Positions 1 through 9,247 of a stretch of DNA of 64,000 nt are shown one piece after another. Position numbers and translations under genes: made by a program. Every line of letters begins with the position of its first letter. Position 1 is the first letter of the stretch. Source of the DNA: Cyanobacteria bacterium UBA2566 (GTDB taxonomy: Bacteria > Cyanobacteriota > Cyanobacteriia > Cyanobacteriales > Desertifilaceae); contig DDLS01000175.1 in NCBI GenBank assembly GCA_002340255.1, positions 1-64,000 on the forward strand, in the 5' to 3' direction. Under the pieces are notes generated by a model that saw nothing but the letters and a program-made list of their open reading frames with translations, was not told where the DNA came from and searched no databases.

Positions 1-1423
1 GCTGTTGGTTCTCTGATTTTTCAGAGATGTCAGCCATTAGTAAATCAATTTCAGCGTCGGGGCTAAGATGTTTATTGTAAACGAGGTCGTTCATATTATT
101 AGAGTGCCCAAAACTCAAAGACCGTTGATCTACGGTAAGTCCAGAGAGCTTGCCATGGTAATTAGCCAAATGTCGCAAAGCATGAGTTTGGGTGAATCCC
201 TCTCCTACTTGGTCAATATACTTATTAAGTTTTCGCCACATAGCTGAACTATAGCAGCCTTTAATTACCCTGGGATTGCTCGTATGTTTAGGGGTTACCA
301 CTGGCAACTGAATAGTGGGATTTTTTATGTCCAGTAACTCAATCAAATTAGGATAGTCAGGATGAATCATTGGTCTAGCCTGTCTAGCCCCAGTTTTTGT
401 AGTGATTTTATGTTTTTGCCCACTATCATCAATCACCCAGAAAAAACCATCAACGACCAAAATATTCTCGTCATTATCTGGGTCATGGAGCGCCTTGATT
501 ATACGTTTTCCAATTTTTACGGGTTCATCAAGATTAAGAATAGCTTTGAACTCAGAAGCACGAAAACCGTAGAGTAAATTAATGCAAAACGCTTTGAACC
601 ACGATTTACGAGTATCTAAAGCGTTACGTTGTTTGGTTGTTAACTTATGTCCGTTGAGTCCCAAGACTCTATCCCTAAAATCCAGGAAGGCTTCAAGGTC
701 AATGAGTTGAATCTCCTTTCTTTTGGTAGACCTGGCATTGCCAAAGTAAGCGTTGTATTTGTCTACTTCAGAGGACATGCGATAGACCCTTAGAAGCTTA
801 CATACTGCTGATTTTGCAGTTCTAAAACCTGAAGAATGGCCTAGATGTTTCCAGACTCTATTGACTTCAGAAATCAAATTATTTGCGGTAAGATTCAGGT
901 CAGGGTTGAGCCTTGTATGATGGCGACCATAAGCATCGTCATAAGCTGCTTCCATGGAAATAGAGAAAGAATCATCATTTCTATTTCTACCGCATTTGTC
1001 ATAATCTTTGAAAAATTCTGTTCGTACTGTTTCAATAGCATTCCCAATAGTAATGATGTCATTTTTAAGGATTTTGACTTCCTTGATTTGTGTCTCGTAC
1101 CATGACCAGAATTCCATTTCTGTCTCACATTCATTGAGTTTGTGAGCTACAAACAGAGCCTTAGCCAGTGCATTGACGCAACCATCGCGAGTGTAATCCT
1201 CATTGCAGGTTATGTCGCTATTGCCTGACTTGGTAGCGGTTTTAAACCGCAAAAAGAGTCTCCTTCTAATTTGAGTGATCCGAATACCCCTGGGGGTACT
1301 TTTCTGGCAAGCTTTGAGGTAAAGTCTCACTAATTCATGGTCTACTTGTTTGGATGGGTCAATCTGGTTAGAGTGGAAATACTCAGTTACCAGGCTCCAC
1401 GCCTGTTTTATGTAGGCATCCAT
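1..1423 (-). CDS. Tyrosine recombinase / site-specific integrase (3' end beyond window)
   Basis: I translated the minus strand from ATG at 1423; the frame is open for 474 codons to the left edge without a stop. The C-terminal half has the tyrosine-recombinase catalytic set: Arg at about residue 288 in LLYGFRASE, Lys about 343 in TTKTG, His/Arg at 414 and 417 in THALRH, His about 440 in FGHSN, and the nucleophile Tyr about 449 in LVYNKH. All expected residues are present, so it looks functional. The N-terminal half is not recognisable. It would cut and rejoin DNA at an att site during integration or excision. A tRNA 3' fragment lies 100 bp upstream, which fits an integrated element extending left. 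The extreme C-terminus is not visible. Confidence 0.88.
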   Translation of the reverse strand, partial: MDAYIKQAWSLVTEYFHSNQIDPSKQVDHELVRLYLKACQKSTPRGIRITQIRRRLFLRFKTATKSGNSDITCNEDYTRDGCVNALAKALFVAHKLNECETEMEFWSWYETQIKEVKILKNDIITIGNAIETVRTEFFKDYDKCGRNRNDDSFSISMEAAYDDAYGRHHTRLNPDLNLTANNLISEVNRVWKHLGHSSGFRTAKSAVCKLLRVYRMSSEVDKYNAYFGNARSTKRKEIQLIDLEAFLDFRDRVLGLNGHKLTTKQRNALDTRKSWFKAFCINLLYGFRASEFKAILNLDEPVKIGKRIIKALHDPDNDENILVVDGFFWVIDDSGQKHKITTKTGARQARPMIHPDYPNLIELLDIKNPTIQLPVVTPKHTSNPRVIKGCYSSAMWRKLNKYIDQVGEGFTQTHALRHLANYHGKLSGLTVDQRSLSFGHSNNMNDLVYNKHLSPDAEIDLLMADISEKSENQQ

Positions 1424-1523
1424 GTTTCACACATTTTTCACACATTTTTGAAGTTAAAAGAGTGAAATATATATGAGAAAAGGCTTTCAGCTATTCAAGC
1501 AATATCAGTCTTAAATAGAAAAT

Positions 1524-1546
1524 GAGTTCGAGTCTCTCTCCGCCCA
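1524..1546 (+). other. tRNA 3'-end fragment, probable att site of the integrated element
   Basis: The sequence reads GAG-TTCGAGT-CTCTC-TCCGCCC-A: the 3' part of a T stem, the TTCGAGT T-loop, the closing T stem, a 7-nt acceptor 3' strand and a discriminator A. No D arm or anticodon arm lies upstream, so it is a fragment and not a gene. Elements that integrate into the 3' end of a tRNA gene duplicate exactly this part. A tyrosine recombinase starts 100 bp away. The intact tRNA should lie at the other end of the element, left of the window, and should begin near GGGCGGA. The T-loop and stem look Leu- or Ser-like, but the isotype cannot be fixed. Confidence 0.65.
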
Positions 1547-1617
1547 TAACCCAAGAACCTCTTTATCTTTGGGCCTAGACAAGCGAGATCTTTGTCAGTA
1601 CTATAGTCTATTTTTTC

Positions 1618-2868
1618 TTAATTGAATAATCTAATATTTTTCTGAATTAGAGGAAGATAAATGTCAGCCAGCTTTTCTGCAATGGCTGGCCAAGAATAGC
1701 AGTGTTTCACTAAAGTCTGACCCTTCTGACTGAGTTTCTGGTTATCTGAGTCCAGTAACTGAGTAATTGCACTCGCTACAGATTCTCTATTACCTTCGAC
1801 AACTAACCCAGCATTTGCTTGCTCAATCTCTGGAGCAATTTGTACTTCTGGGGTAACGATCGCGGGCAAACCAGCAGCCAAGGCTTCGACTACGGCAATA
1901 CCGAAATTTTCCGAAAAGGAAGGAAGTACAAAAATATCGGAGCCTTGCAGGACTAAATCTTTATCTTGGCCAGCAACAAAACCAGTAAACCGGGTGCATT
2001 TTTGTAAGTCTAATTGATGGAGTAATTGGTTTAATTCCTGGATATATTCAGGATCTCCAGAACCAGCAAGCAAAAGGTAAATGTTAGGATGTTTAGATTT
2101 AACTTGGTGAAGGGCTTCGATTAAAAGATCCGGGCGTTTTTTATAATGCAGGCGAGAGAGAAATAAAATAATCGGCGCGTCTAAAGGAATATCATATTTT
2201 TTCCGCAGTTCAGCTTTAGCATCAGGTTGGATTTCTGGGATTTCAACTCCTAGGGAAATGGTTACGGTAGGGGCGGTAATGCCATAATTGCGAACATCTA
2301 AGGCTTCTCCGTCGGAGGTACAGTGAATGGCGGCAGCTTGATTGAGGTTGTGCCGTTCGATAAGAAGGCTATAGAGTTGTTTTTTGCCACGACTTTGAGC
2401 TAAAGCCCAGGGGGAGAGTTGACCAATGGTGCGCCGAATATAGGGAGTTTTGTGGTATTTGGCAATAACGGCCGCACAAGTGGAAGCGTAAGAAAACAGA
2501 TAATGAGTATGAATCAAATCATAATCTTGGATATGCTTCCATAACCATTGGGTGAGGGGCCAAGAAAAGAGAAAGCCTCTATCTTGAGTTAAGCTGGCAC
2601 CTGACGAACTTCCGGCAGGAAAAAAGTAAATGGGAACGCCTTGATAGTCTGTTCGTTTTCCTAAAGGAACATCTAGGGGTTGTCCTGTTGCTCCGTTATC
2701 ATCGGTGGTGGCAATTTCGGCGTTGATTCCTTTTTTCCGTAAGGCTTTGACCATGTTGATGACAGCATAACTGGGGCCACCCCGTAGAGGGGAGACGCTG
2801 GGAATGACATGGAGAATGTTTAGGGATTGATGGTTCACGGGAGGGAAATACCAAGATTTTGTAACCAT
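1618..2868 (-). CDS. Glycosyltransferase, GT4-like
   Basis: This 416-aa GT-B-fold protein carries the C-terminal glycosyl_transf_1 signature. The N-terminal domain opens with LNILHVIPSVSPLRGGPSYAV, a typical acceptor-domain start with a Gly-rich loop. The E-x7-E motif of GT4 retaining enzymes is at E320 and E328, inside PSFSENFGIAVVEA. It would transfer a sugar from a nucleotide donor to a growing glycan on the cytoplasmic face of the membrane; donor and acceptor cannot be read from sequence. The start overlaps the 3' end of the asparagine-synthetase-like gene by 34 nt, so the two are translationally linked. It is the last gene of the polysaccharide locus, about 70 bp from the att fragment. 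Confidence 0.88.
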   Translation of the reverse strand: MVTKSWYFPPVNHQSLNILHVIPSVSPLRGGPSYAVINMVKALRKKGINAEIATTDDNGATGQPLDVPLGKRTDYQGVPIYFFPAGSSSGASLTQDRGFLFSWPLTQWLWKHIQDYDLIHTHYLFSYASTCAAVIAKYHKTPYIRRTIGQLSPWALAQSRGKKQLYSLLIERHNLNQAAAIHCTSDGEALDVRNYGITAPTVTISLGVEIPEIQPDAKAELRKKYDIPLDAPIILFLSRLHYKKRPDLLIEALHQVKSKHPNIYLLLAGSGDPEYIQELNQLLHQLDLQKCTRFTGFVAGQDKDLVLQGSDIFVLPSFSENFGIAVVEALAAGLPAIVTPEVQIAPEIEQANAGLVVEGNRESVASAITQLLDSDNQKLSQKGQTLVKHCYSWPAIAEKLADIYLPLIQKNIRLFN

Positions 2869-4628
2869 TTCTGGAGAATAACGAGACTCCAGCGACGATA
2901 CCAGGGAGTAAGGGATAGTTGACCAATGGAGGTAAGCTGAAAGAGTTCATTCCATTCTGGATCGTTGAGCCAGCGATCGAAGGGAAAGAGAAATCCTTGT
3001 TTGGGTTTGTTGATGACCCAATCTGGAAGTTCGGGGACGGCTTGAATGAGGAGTTGTTTGCCTTGAGAGAGTCTGAGGGAATGGGGAATGGTGTCAATGG
3101 TATCTAGAATAACGCGATCGAGGAAGGGAACGCGAACTTCTAAGCCCCATGCCATGCTCATGACATCGCTATCGCGGAGAAGTTGGTTTCTCATATAGCG
3201 GTTGATTTCTAGGAAGCTGACTTCATCTTCTGGGGAGGGACAAGGAGGGATTTCTAGGGTAGGTCTGAGAGTGGAGGTGTCTTGCTGAGGGCAGAAGTGA
3301 TTGAGAATTTGTAAGGTTTCTGGATGGGTAAAGATGCCGCGATAGCTGAGATAGGCGTTTAAGCTGTTGGGGGGATGTTGGAGAAAGTCGCTAATTCGTT
3401 GGAGTTTAGGATTTTTTGTCCATTGATTGAGGAGTTTTCCACAGTTGAGGGGTTGGAGGAACTGGAGGCGTTTTCCCCAGGCTACCATTTTGGGGACTTG
3501 TTGAAAAGAGCTGTAACCGCCAAAAAGTTCGTCACCACCGAGTCCGGATAGGGCCACTTTTGTACCGTGTTCTCTGGCGATCTTCGAGACGCAATAGGTG
3601 TTGAAACCGTCGATGCTGGGTTGATCGATCGCCCCAATAAACTGATTCATCAGTTGACGAGCGACTTTTGCGGTAAGGATATACTCAGTATGGTCGGTTT
3701 CAAAAGTCTCGGCGATCCGTTGAGCAATGGGGCCTTCGTTCCATTGATTTTCTTCAAAGGCGATGGAGTAGGTTCGCAGTTGACCGAGTTGGGTTTGACG
3801 AGCGAGGGCGACGAGGGAGGTGGAGTCGATGCCCCCACTGAGAAATACGCCTACGGGAACGTCGCTGACAAAGTGATATTTGATGGAGTCGATCAGGGCT
3901 TGGCGAACTTGTTCTTTGGCTTCTGTGGGCGTAATGGGTTGGGGATTAAACTGGATTTGCCAATAGTGTTGTTGAGTGATATGTCCAGCTTGCCAGTGCA
4001 ACCAATGACCAGCGGGGAGGGCATAGATATCTTGGATTAAGGTATCGGGTTCGGAAACGGAGCCACTGATGAGATAGGTATAAAGTCCTTTGAGGTTGAG
4101 GGTTTTGGGGGGTAAACCGGAGGCGAGGAGGGTTCGTAGTTCGGAAGCGAAGAGGAGGGTCGATCCAGATTGCCAATAGTATAGGGGTTTGATGCCGAGG
4201 GGATCGCGGGCTAGAAAGGCGGTTTTTTCCTGGTCATCCCAGATAGCGAAGGCGAACATGCCTCGAAGTTGGTTGACGCATTCTGGCCCGTGTTTTTGGT
4301 AGAGTTTGAGGATGACTTCGGTATCGGTTTGGGAGTGGAAGGTTTCGCCTTGGGCGATCAGGGTTTCTCGGAGTTGACGAAAGTTGTAGATTTCGCCGTT
4401 GAAGGCGATCCAGTAGCGCCCATGATCGGTAGACATGGGTTGATGGCCGGCGGGGCTAAGGTCAAGAATGGAGAGGCGAGTATGGGCTAAACCGGCTTGG
4501 CGATCGCCAGAAATGTAGAGTCCCTGGTCATCGGGACCTCGATGTTTGAGGGCATTCTGCATTTGGGTGATCGCTTTTTCTAGGCGATCGGGATCTGAGT
4601 AACCGATACAACCGGCAATTCCACACAT
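2835..4628 (-). CDS. asnB: AsnB-type glutamine-hydrolysing amidotransferase in glycan locus
   Basis: This 597-aa protein has the full class-II glutamine amidotransferase layout. Cys2 directly after the initiator Met (MCGIAG) is the nucleophile, and the GATase domain runs to about residue 200. The PP-loop SGGIDST at 264-270 marks the ATP-pyrophosphatase domain. The family makes asparagine from aspartate, glutamine and ATP. In O-antigen and capsule loci, members amidate a sugar carboxylate or modify the glycan in other ways. Here it sits between two glycosyltransferases, 3 bp downstream of one and overlapping the next. I therefore favour glycan amidation over housekeeping asparagine synthesis, but the sequence does not decide this. 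Confidence 0.85.
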   Translation of the reverse strand: MCGIAGCIGYSDPDRLEKAITQMQNALKHRGPDDQGLYISGDRQAGLAHTRLSILDLSPAGHQPMSTDHGRYWIAFNGEIYNFRQLRETLIAQGETFHSQTDTEVILKLYQKHGPECVNQLRGMFAFAIWDDQEKTAFLARDPLGIKPLYYWQSGSTLLFASELRTLLASGLPPKTLNLKGLYTYLISGSVSEPDTLIQDIYALPAGHWLHWQAGHITQQHYWQIQFNPQPITPTEAKEQVRQALIDSIKYHFVSDVPVGVFLSGGIDSTSLVALARQTQLGQLRTYSIAFEENQWNEGPIAQRIAETFETDHTEYILTAKVARQLMNQFIGAIDQPSIDGFNTYCVSKIAREHGTKVALSGLGGDELFGGYSSFQQVPKMVAWGKRLQFLQPLNCGKLLNQWTKNPKLQRISDFLQHPPNSLNAYLSYRGIFTHPETLQILNHFCPQQDTSTLRPTLEIPPCPSPEDEVSFLEINRYMRNQLLRDSDVMSMAWGLEVRVPFLDRVILDTIDTIPHSLRLSQGKQLLIQAVPELPDWVINKPKQGFLFPFDRWLNDPEWNELFQLTSIGQLSLTPWYRRWSLVILQKWLQNLGISLP

Positions 4629-4631
4629 AGC

Positions 4632-5819
4632 TTAATGAACTCCTGTTGGATGTTTTTCCTGCCAAAATTCCGATAGATGCTGGTTTAGGGTTTGTTGAAA
4701 GCGTTCAAACCCGTAAATTTCTATGACTTTTTGCCGCAGTGCTTCGGGTTGGTACATGAGAGGATTAGGATAGGTTTTCTGGAGGATTTGAGTTAGGGTT
4801 CGGGCAATTTCTTCTATATTGTCCGGGTTAACTAAGGCTCCAAGTTCGCCATGACACAGGGCATCAATTGCCCCATCTTGATTTCCACCCAAGGTGGGTT
4901 TTCCACAGGCTAGGGCTTCTAGATAAACGATACCAAATCCTTCTCCTTTACTAGGCATGGCAAAGACATCACATAGATTATAGTGGTCACAGAGTTCTTC
5001 GTCAGGAATAAAGCCAGTGAGAGTGACGTGACGGCTAAGATTGAGAGATTGAATTGCCTCTTCCACTCTGGCGCGATCGCCGCCTTTGCCCACTAGGAGA
5101 TAATGAACATCGGGGCATTGTGACAATACGCTGGGGAGTGCTTGCAAGATGCGATCGTAGCCTTTGTATTGCTCGTCGGGATCGAGGCGAGCAACAGTGA
5201 GAATGATGGGTTCATTAGGCTGGAGGTTATAGCGTTCTAGAAGGTAGGAGGGTTTTGGGGTAATGTGGAATTTCTCTTGGTCGAAGGTGTTGGGTAGAAC
5301 TTTAAGGGTTATGGGGTTGAGGCTTTGGTCTTGAATGAGGCGATCGCGGGTATAGTGACTCACAGCAAGAATGCGATCGGCGTGTTCGAGGGCGGTTTTT
5401 AGGTTGGGGCGATCGATACTCCAAACTTCTATACCGTGGGCAATAATCCAGTAGGGAATCCCGAAGAACCTTTTCAACCAGTAAGCAACTATGGCAAAAT
5501 TACAATGGGTGGCGATCGCCAATCCAGGATTTTGCCATATTCCATATCCTAGTAACTGAGCAGCAAATACTATAGTGCGAACCCTCTTTGGTAAAACCCC
5601 AGAACAGTAAAATACAGTATTCTCTGAACCCATATAACTGGGTATATAGTACCTATCGTTTTTTAGGAAAACATGATAGCTAATATCTGGGGATAAGTTC
5701 TCTAGAGCCTTTAATAAGAACGCAGAATACGTCTGAATTCCACCTTTTGATTCAAATAAGTTAGGGAACCACAAGTGCAAAAACACTGATTTCAACTGTT
5801 TTGTTTTTTGGCGATCCAC
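4632..5819 (-). CDS. Glycosyltransferase, GT4-like
   Basis: This is a 395-aa GT-B protein. The N-terminal part has the loop FESKGGIQTYS, with Gly-Gly near the donor/acceptor cleft, and HGIEVW in the middle. The C-terminal donor domain has E-x7-E at E293 and E301 in KGEGFGIVYLEALACGKP. It is followed after 3 bp by the AsnB-like gene and preceded at 15 bp by a methyltransferase, so it belongs to the same transcript. Its role is transfer of one sugar during O-antigen or exopolysaccharide assembly; linkage and donor are unknown. Confidence 0.88.
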   Translation of the reverse strand: MDRQKTKQLKSVFLHLWFPNLFESKGGIQTYSAFLLKALENLSPDISYHVFLKNDRYYIPSYMGSENTVFYCSGVLPKRVRTIVFAAQLLGYGIWQNPGLAIATHCNFAIVAYWLKRFFGIPYWIIAHGIEVWSIDRPNLKTALEHADRILAVSHYTRDRLIQDQSLNPITLKVLPNTFDQEKFHITPKPSYLLERYNLQPNEPIILTVARLDPDEQYKGYDRILQALPSVLSQCPDVHYLLVGKGGDRARVEEAIQSLNLSRHVTLTGFIPDEELCDHYNLCDVFAMPSKGEGFGIVYLEALACGKPTLGGNQDGAIDALCHGELGALVNPDNIEEIARTLTQILQKTYPNPLMYQPEALRQKVIEIYGFERFQQTLNQHLSEFWQEKHPTGVH

Positions 5820-5834
5820 TTACACTCTTATCCC

Positions 5835-6530
5835 CTATAAAATTCTTAATATCTTCTTTTTAACAAATCTTTTTGTCGATTCAGGTAATAAGATTGACAA
5901 TTTCCGTCTAACGGCTAGTTCTATCTCGTTCCAATATCGATCAATCTGATTTACTTCCTCATCATTGATAGTTATCAATTTTTTATGCTTAATAATGGAG
6001 TATAGAAGGTGATCGGTTAAGTCTTTTTCTTGGAATTTTTTGGGTTTTCTTGCCTTCATAAAAACACCAGGCTGATCTGGATCTTTCTCCAAAATTTCTA
6101 TAGAAAAATCAGAAAATATTACCTCCATATCTGAAACTTGATAGCGCCAGTAATCCGCTGGAGCACTATGATAAGGGAATCCTTTTGATCTTGTAGTTAG
6201 TAGCAAAATCCCATGTGGTTTTAAAACATTTTTCAGATTGCTAATCACCGTACGCCAGTCTTGTACGTGCTCAACCACTTCTGTACAAATCAATAGATCG
6301 AATTGTTCAGCACCGTAATGCTTGACTAAATCCTCAGCATTAGACACCTCGTCAACTCCCGGCCCCATAGCAATATCCACACCTTTATAGCTCAAAGGTT
6401 CTAAAGCTTCAACCATAGACCTTAAAGAACCATTAATGTCATACGCACCCACTTCAATTACTGATTTTCCTCGAACATCTTCAGACTTTAAAATTTTATT
6501 CGCGAATTCGATACAAGATTGGTCACACAT
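5835..6530 (-). CDS. Class I SAM-dependent methyltransferase
   Basis: This is a 231-aa Rossmann-fold methyltransferase of the Methyltransf_11 type. Motif I is VIEVGAYDINGSLR, the acidic motif II is near GVDIAMGP, and LLICTEVVEHVQDW with LKPHGILLLTT are the post-I and motif III segments. I chose ATG at 6530: a GAGGGG ribosome-binding site sits 9 nt upstream, and the only longer start is a TTG inside that leader. It probably O- or C-methylates a sugar residue. PYHSAPADYWRY closely resembles the segment PYHEAPVDCWRI in the methyltransferase at 14428, so the two are distant paralogues in one locus. Confidence 0.8.
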   Translation of the reverse strand: MCDQSCIEFANKILKSEDVRGKSVIEVGAYDINGSLRSMVEALEPLSYKGVDIAMGPGVDEVSNAEDLVKHYGAEQFDLLICTEVVEHVQDWRTVISNLKNVLKPHGILLLTTRSKGFPYHSAPADYWRYQVSDMEVIFSDFSIEILEKDPDQPGVFMKARKPKKFQEKDLTDHLLYSIIKHKKLITINDEEVNQIDRYWNEIELAVRRKLSILLPESTKRFVKKKILRIL

Positions 6531-6612
6531 TTTTATTTTCCCCTCATTCAATGGTCATTTATCTTAAGTAGAGCAGGTACACTCTTGCTAAGATGATAGC
6601 AAAAAAAACAAT

Positions 6613-7863
6613 TTATGACAACATAGCACTCACTTGATTTTGGAGTGTTTTTCGATATTGACTCCACGTTAACTTTTCAGCTTTTATACGAGCAGCTTTT
6701 CCCATGGCTTTTAATGCTCCAGGATTATCAATACACCATTCAATTTTTTCTTGCAACGCTTCACTATCGCGAATGGGGATAATAAATCCTTCAACTCCAT
6801 CAGTAATGATATCTGGACCGGCTGTATTCGGGGTAGTAATTATGGGAATACCACAAGCCATAGCTTCTAGAATCACTAAACCAAATCCTTCAACTAAAGA
6901 AGGAAAAATAAAGACGCTAGCACTGCTATAATACTGGTTGAGAGTATAGTGAGGAACAGGAGGAATATATCTAAACATATCTTGATATTTATTGAGCCAT
7001 CCAGATGGAAATTCATTAATACCAATTAGACAGAGTTCTGCATCCAACCTCCTTAAATTTTTCCAAGCTTTCAACAAATAGTGAATCCCTTTTCGAGGTT
7101 CAACACGACCGACATAGAGAGCGCGAAAGAGATCGTCACGTTTTAGTTGGGGACGGAAATAGTCTAGAGGCGCACCATAGGGAATAACACTAATCTTTTC
7201 TGGATTTACACCAAAATTGAGTAAGGATTGACGAGTGATAGAGGAGGCAACAAAAATGCGATCGGCTAACTCAACTTCTTCTTCTTTACGCCTGAGTTTC
7301 CACTCAGTTTCTTTCGTACCTTGTAGGGCTGGAGCTAGGTCGGGGAATCGTTCAGCTTCTTGTGCTTGAATATCTCGACTCATTTGATAAAAGAGAATCG
7401 GAAGATCGTATAGGCATATTATCCCTCGCTTTTTTGCTTCTTGAAATGTAGTAGCTGCTCCATCTTCATAGGCGTAAATAGCATGGAGTCCATCCAGATG
7501 AGATTGGGCAACTTGGCGATCGATAAAAGTATAAATCCAGTCAGTTAATCGCTGGTTATTGAGACCGAAGCGACGGGGTAAACCTGTGCGAACTAAGGCA
7601 ACTCGGAGAATTTCCCACCCAGGGTAGGAGTGCATTGTAGTCTCTTCTGGAGGTATCCAGGTACGTCGGCTGAGTTCTTGAGAGATCTTCTCTTTGAAAT
7701 TTGTTGGCAGTCGATTGAGCAGATCGGCGATGCTCGAATTAGGATTGTAGGCGATCGTGGTAATAATTTCATGCAAAAAACCACCTTCTGCTAGAGCCAA
7801 AGCCGCTTCACGAGAGTTAGGGTTCCCGGTAGGATGAATCAGGGAAATACGGTAGCTGTTCAT
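6613..7863 (-). CDS. Glycosyltransferase, GT4-like
   Basis: This is a 416-aa GT-B enzyme with a long N-terminal acceptor domain starting ISLIHPTGNPNSREAALAL. The donor-domain start is VGRVEPRKGIHYLL at about 251. The E-x7-E pair is E325/E333 in PSLVEGFGLVILEAMACG. Its 5' end overlaps the 3' end of the upstream O-antigen ligase/polymerase-like gene by 47 nt, showing tight coupling. It lengthens or branches the surface glycan; specificity is unknown. Confidence 0.88.
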   Translation of the reverse strand: MNSYRISLIHPTGNPNSREAALALAEGGFLHEIITTIAYNPNSSIADLLNRLPTNFKEKISQELSRRTWIPPEETTMHSYPGWEILRVALVRTGLPRRFGLNNQRLTDWIYTFIDRQVAQSHLDGLHAIYAYEDGAATTFQEAKKRGIICLYDLPILFYQMSRDIQAQEAERFPDLAPALQGTKETEWKLRRKEEEVELADRIFVASSITRQSLLNFGVNPEKISVIPYGAPLDYFRPQLKRDDLFRALYVGRVEPRKGIHYLLKAWKNLRRLDAELCLIGINEFPSGWLNKYQDMFRYIPPVPHYTLNQYYSSASVFIFPSLVEGFGLVILEAMACGIPIITTPNTAGPDIITDGVEGFIIPIRDSEALQEKIEWCIDNPGALKAMGKAARIKAEKLTWSQYRKTLQNQVSAMLS

Positions 7864-9235
7864 AAGAATGGACGATCTGATATTGTTTTCGCCAATTTTC
7901 CATTTTTTCTAAATGAGGTAGGAGATAGAGGAAACCAGTCATCCACCAGTAGTAAACGTTATAAGTAATGTGGAAAACATGCTGATTCGGTAACCAAATA
8001 ATTTGCATAAGAAAGGCAATCAATGCCAGATTTCGCAAAAAAGGACGCTTCAGTTTCCAGTACAAAGAAAACAGTGCAGCCATAACTGCTATTTTTAATC
8101 CATACCAAAGGATAAAACCAATTGGCCCTATTTCCAATACAATTCTCCCCATTTCAGATTCATACCCTATGGGAATAATTTCACCCATCGGTAAATTTAA
8201 AACATTTCTCAATATAGGTGTTGCTTGGTGAGTGGAGCCAATGCCAAAACTATCGAAGTGTTTAAATTGCAAGTTATTAATGGGTTCAATTACAAATAAA
8301 AGTAGGCGGATTCTTAAGTCAGAAGTTAATAAGATTCGCTCGAATACAGTTTCAACTTCTGATGCAAATATAACAGGAGTTAGTCCCACTAAAATTAGAG
8401 TTGGAGGTAGAGTCCATTGAAGGATACGCCAAACTCTATTGAACTGTCCAATGCTCTTGATGGAAAAATAACCAATCAACAGTAATCCTACCGCAAATAT
8501 GATAGTTCGAGAACCGGTCATGAAGGAGTTTAAAATGAGTAATATGCCACTGGATATGACAATCAGTGTCTCCTTTTGCTGTAACTTTTCTTCTAAAAAA
8601 ATAAGGGCTATACTTATGTTAAATAACAAGTAAGGGATATAGGTGTTAACATAGGAAAAAGCGCCTGTAATCCTAACATTACCCCCACCTCCAAATAGGG
8701 CCGTATTTCCTCCGGATTGCTCCAATCCTGGCGCATAGGAGTTTATGGGACTAGATGCTGGACTAAAAAATTGGATAATTCCTAAAATACCTACCGGTAT
8801 AACAAATATCAATTGTTGTCTTAGAAACTCCTTGAATTCTGCTTCTGATTCGAATAGATTAGGTAACATCCAGATGATAGGTACATAATAAAAGTAGTTT
8901 TTCAGTCCCCAAATCCCCACAACAAAAGAGCCTAAACTAGGGTTAAAAACTTGGAATAAACACCATAGAAATGACAACAGAAGGAAAACATGAAAAACAT
9001 CAATTTTGAATTTGAGCAACTTCTTTTTAGCAAGACCGTAATATTGAAAGTATGCTCCGAATAATACAATATCTTTTAGAAAATAAATGAATTCGCTCGC
9101 TTGAGGCAAAATCCATTTTCTCAACACACCTTCTAGAAGAATCAGGAGTAATAAGGCTTTAACCGATCGCCGCCAGTCCAGACAAGATAGATAAAAGATA
9201 ACACTAACAGCAATTAAGGCAATCAGGAGTTTCAT
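7817..9235 (-). CDS. O-antigen ligase/polymerase-like polytopic membrane protein
   Basis: This is a 472-aa very hydrophobic protein with about ten or eleven predicted membrane segments and a larger polar loop between residues 170 and 200 (contains NSYAPGLEQSGGN). The pattern matches the Wzy/WaaL (O-antigen ligase domain) superfamily, which either polymerises repeat units or ligates finished glycan to lipid A core in the periplasm. Charged residues typical of that family occur in the last third (GYESEMGRIVLEIG). The locus exports glycan through Wzm/Wzt and I see no Wzx flippase, so a ligase role is more consistent than a Wzy polymerase. The two cannot be told apart by eye. Confidence 0.75.
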   Translation of the reverse strand: MKLLIALIAVSVIFYLSCLDWRRSVKALLLLILLEGVLRKWILPQASEFIYFLKDIVLFGAYFQYYGLAKKKLLKFKIDVFHVFLLLSFLWCLFQVFNPSLGSFVVGIWGLKNYFYYVPIIWMLPNLFESEAEFKEFLRQQLIFVIPVGILGIIQFFSPASSPINSYAPGLEQSGGNTALFGGGGNVRITGAFSYVNTYIPYLLFNISIALIFLEEKLQQKETLIVISSGILLILNSFMTGSRTIIFAVGLLLIGYFSIKSIGQFNRVWRILQWTLPPTLILVGLTPVIFASEVETVFERILLTSDLRIRLLLFVIEPINNLQFKHFDSFGIGSTHQATPILRNVLNLPMGEIIPIGYESEMGRIVLEIGPIGFILWYGLKIAVMAALFSLYWKLKRPFLRNLALIAFLMQIIWLPNQHVFHITYNVYYWWMTGFLYLLPHLEKMENWRKQYQIVHSYEQLPYFPDSSYREP

Positions 9236-9247
9236 GGGTCAATCAAT

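Noticed and set aside
1480..1546. Complete tRNA gene
   Set aside because: Only the T-arm and acceptor 3' strand are present. No D arm, anticodon arm or 5' acceptor strand upstream.
3567..4040. 157-codon plus-strand frame inside the asnB-like gene
   Set aside because: Antisense to a clear AsnB domain; composition is that of a shadow frame.
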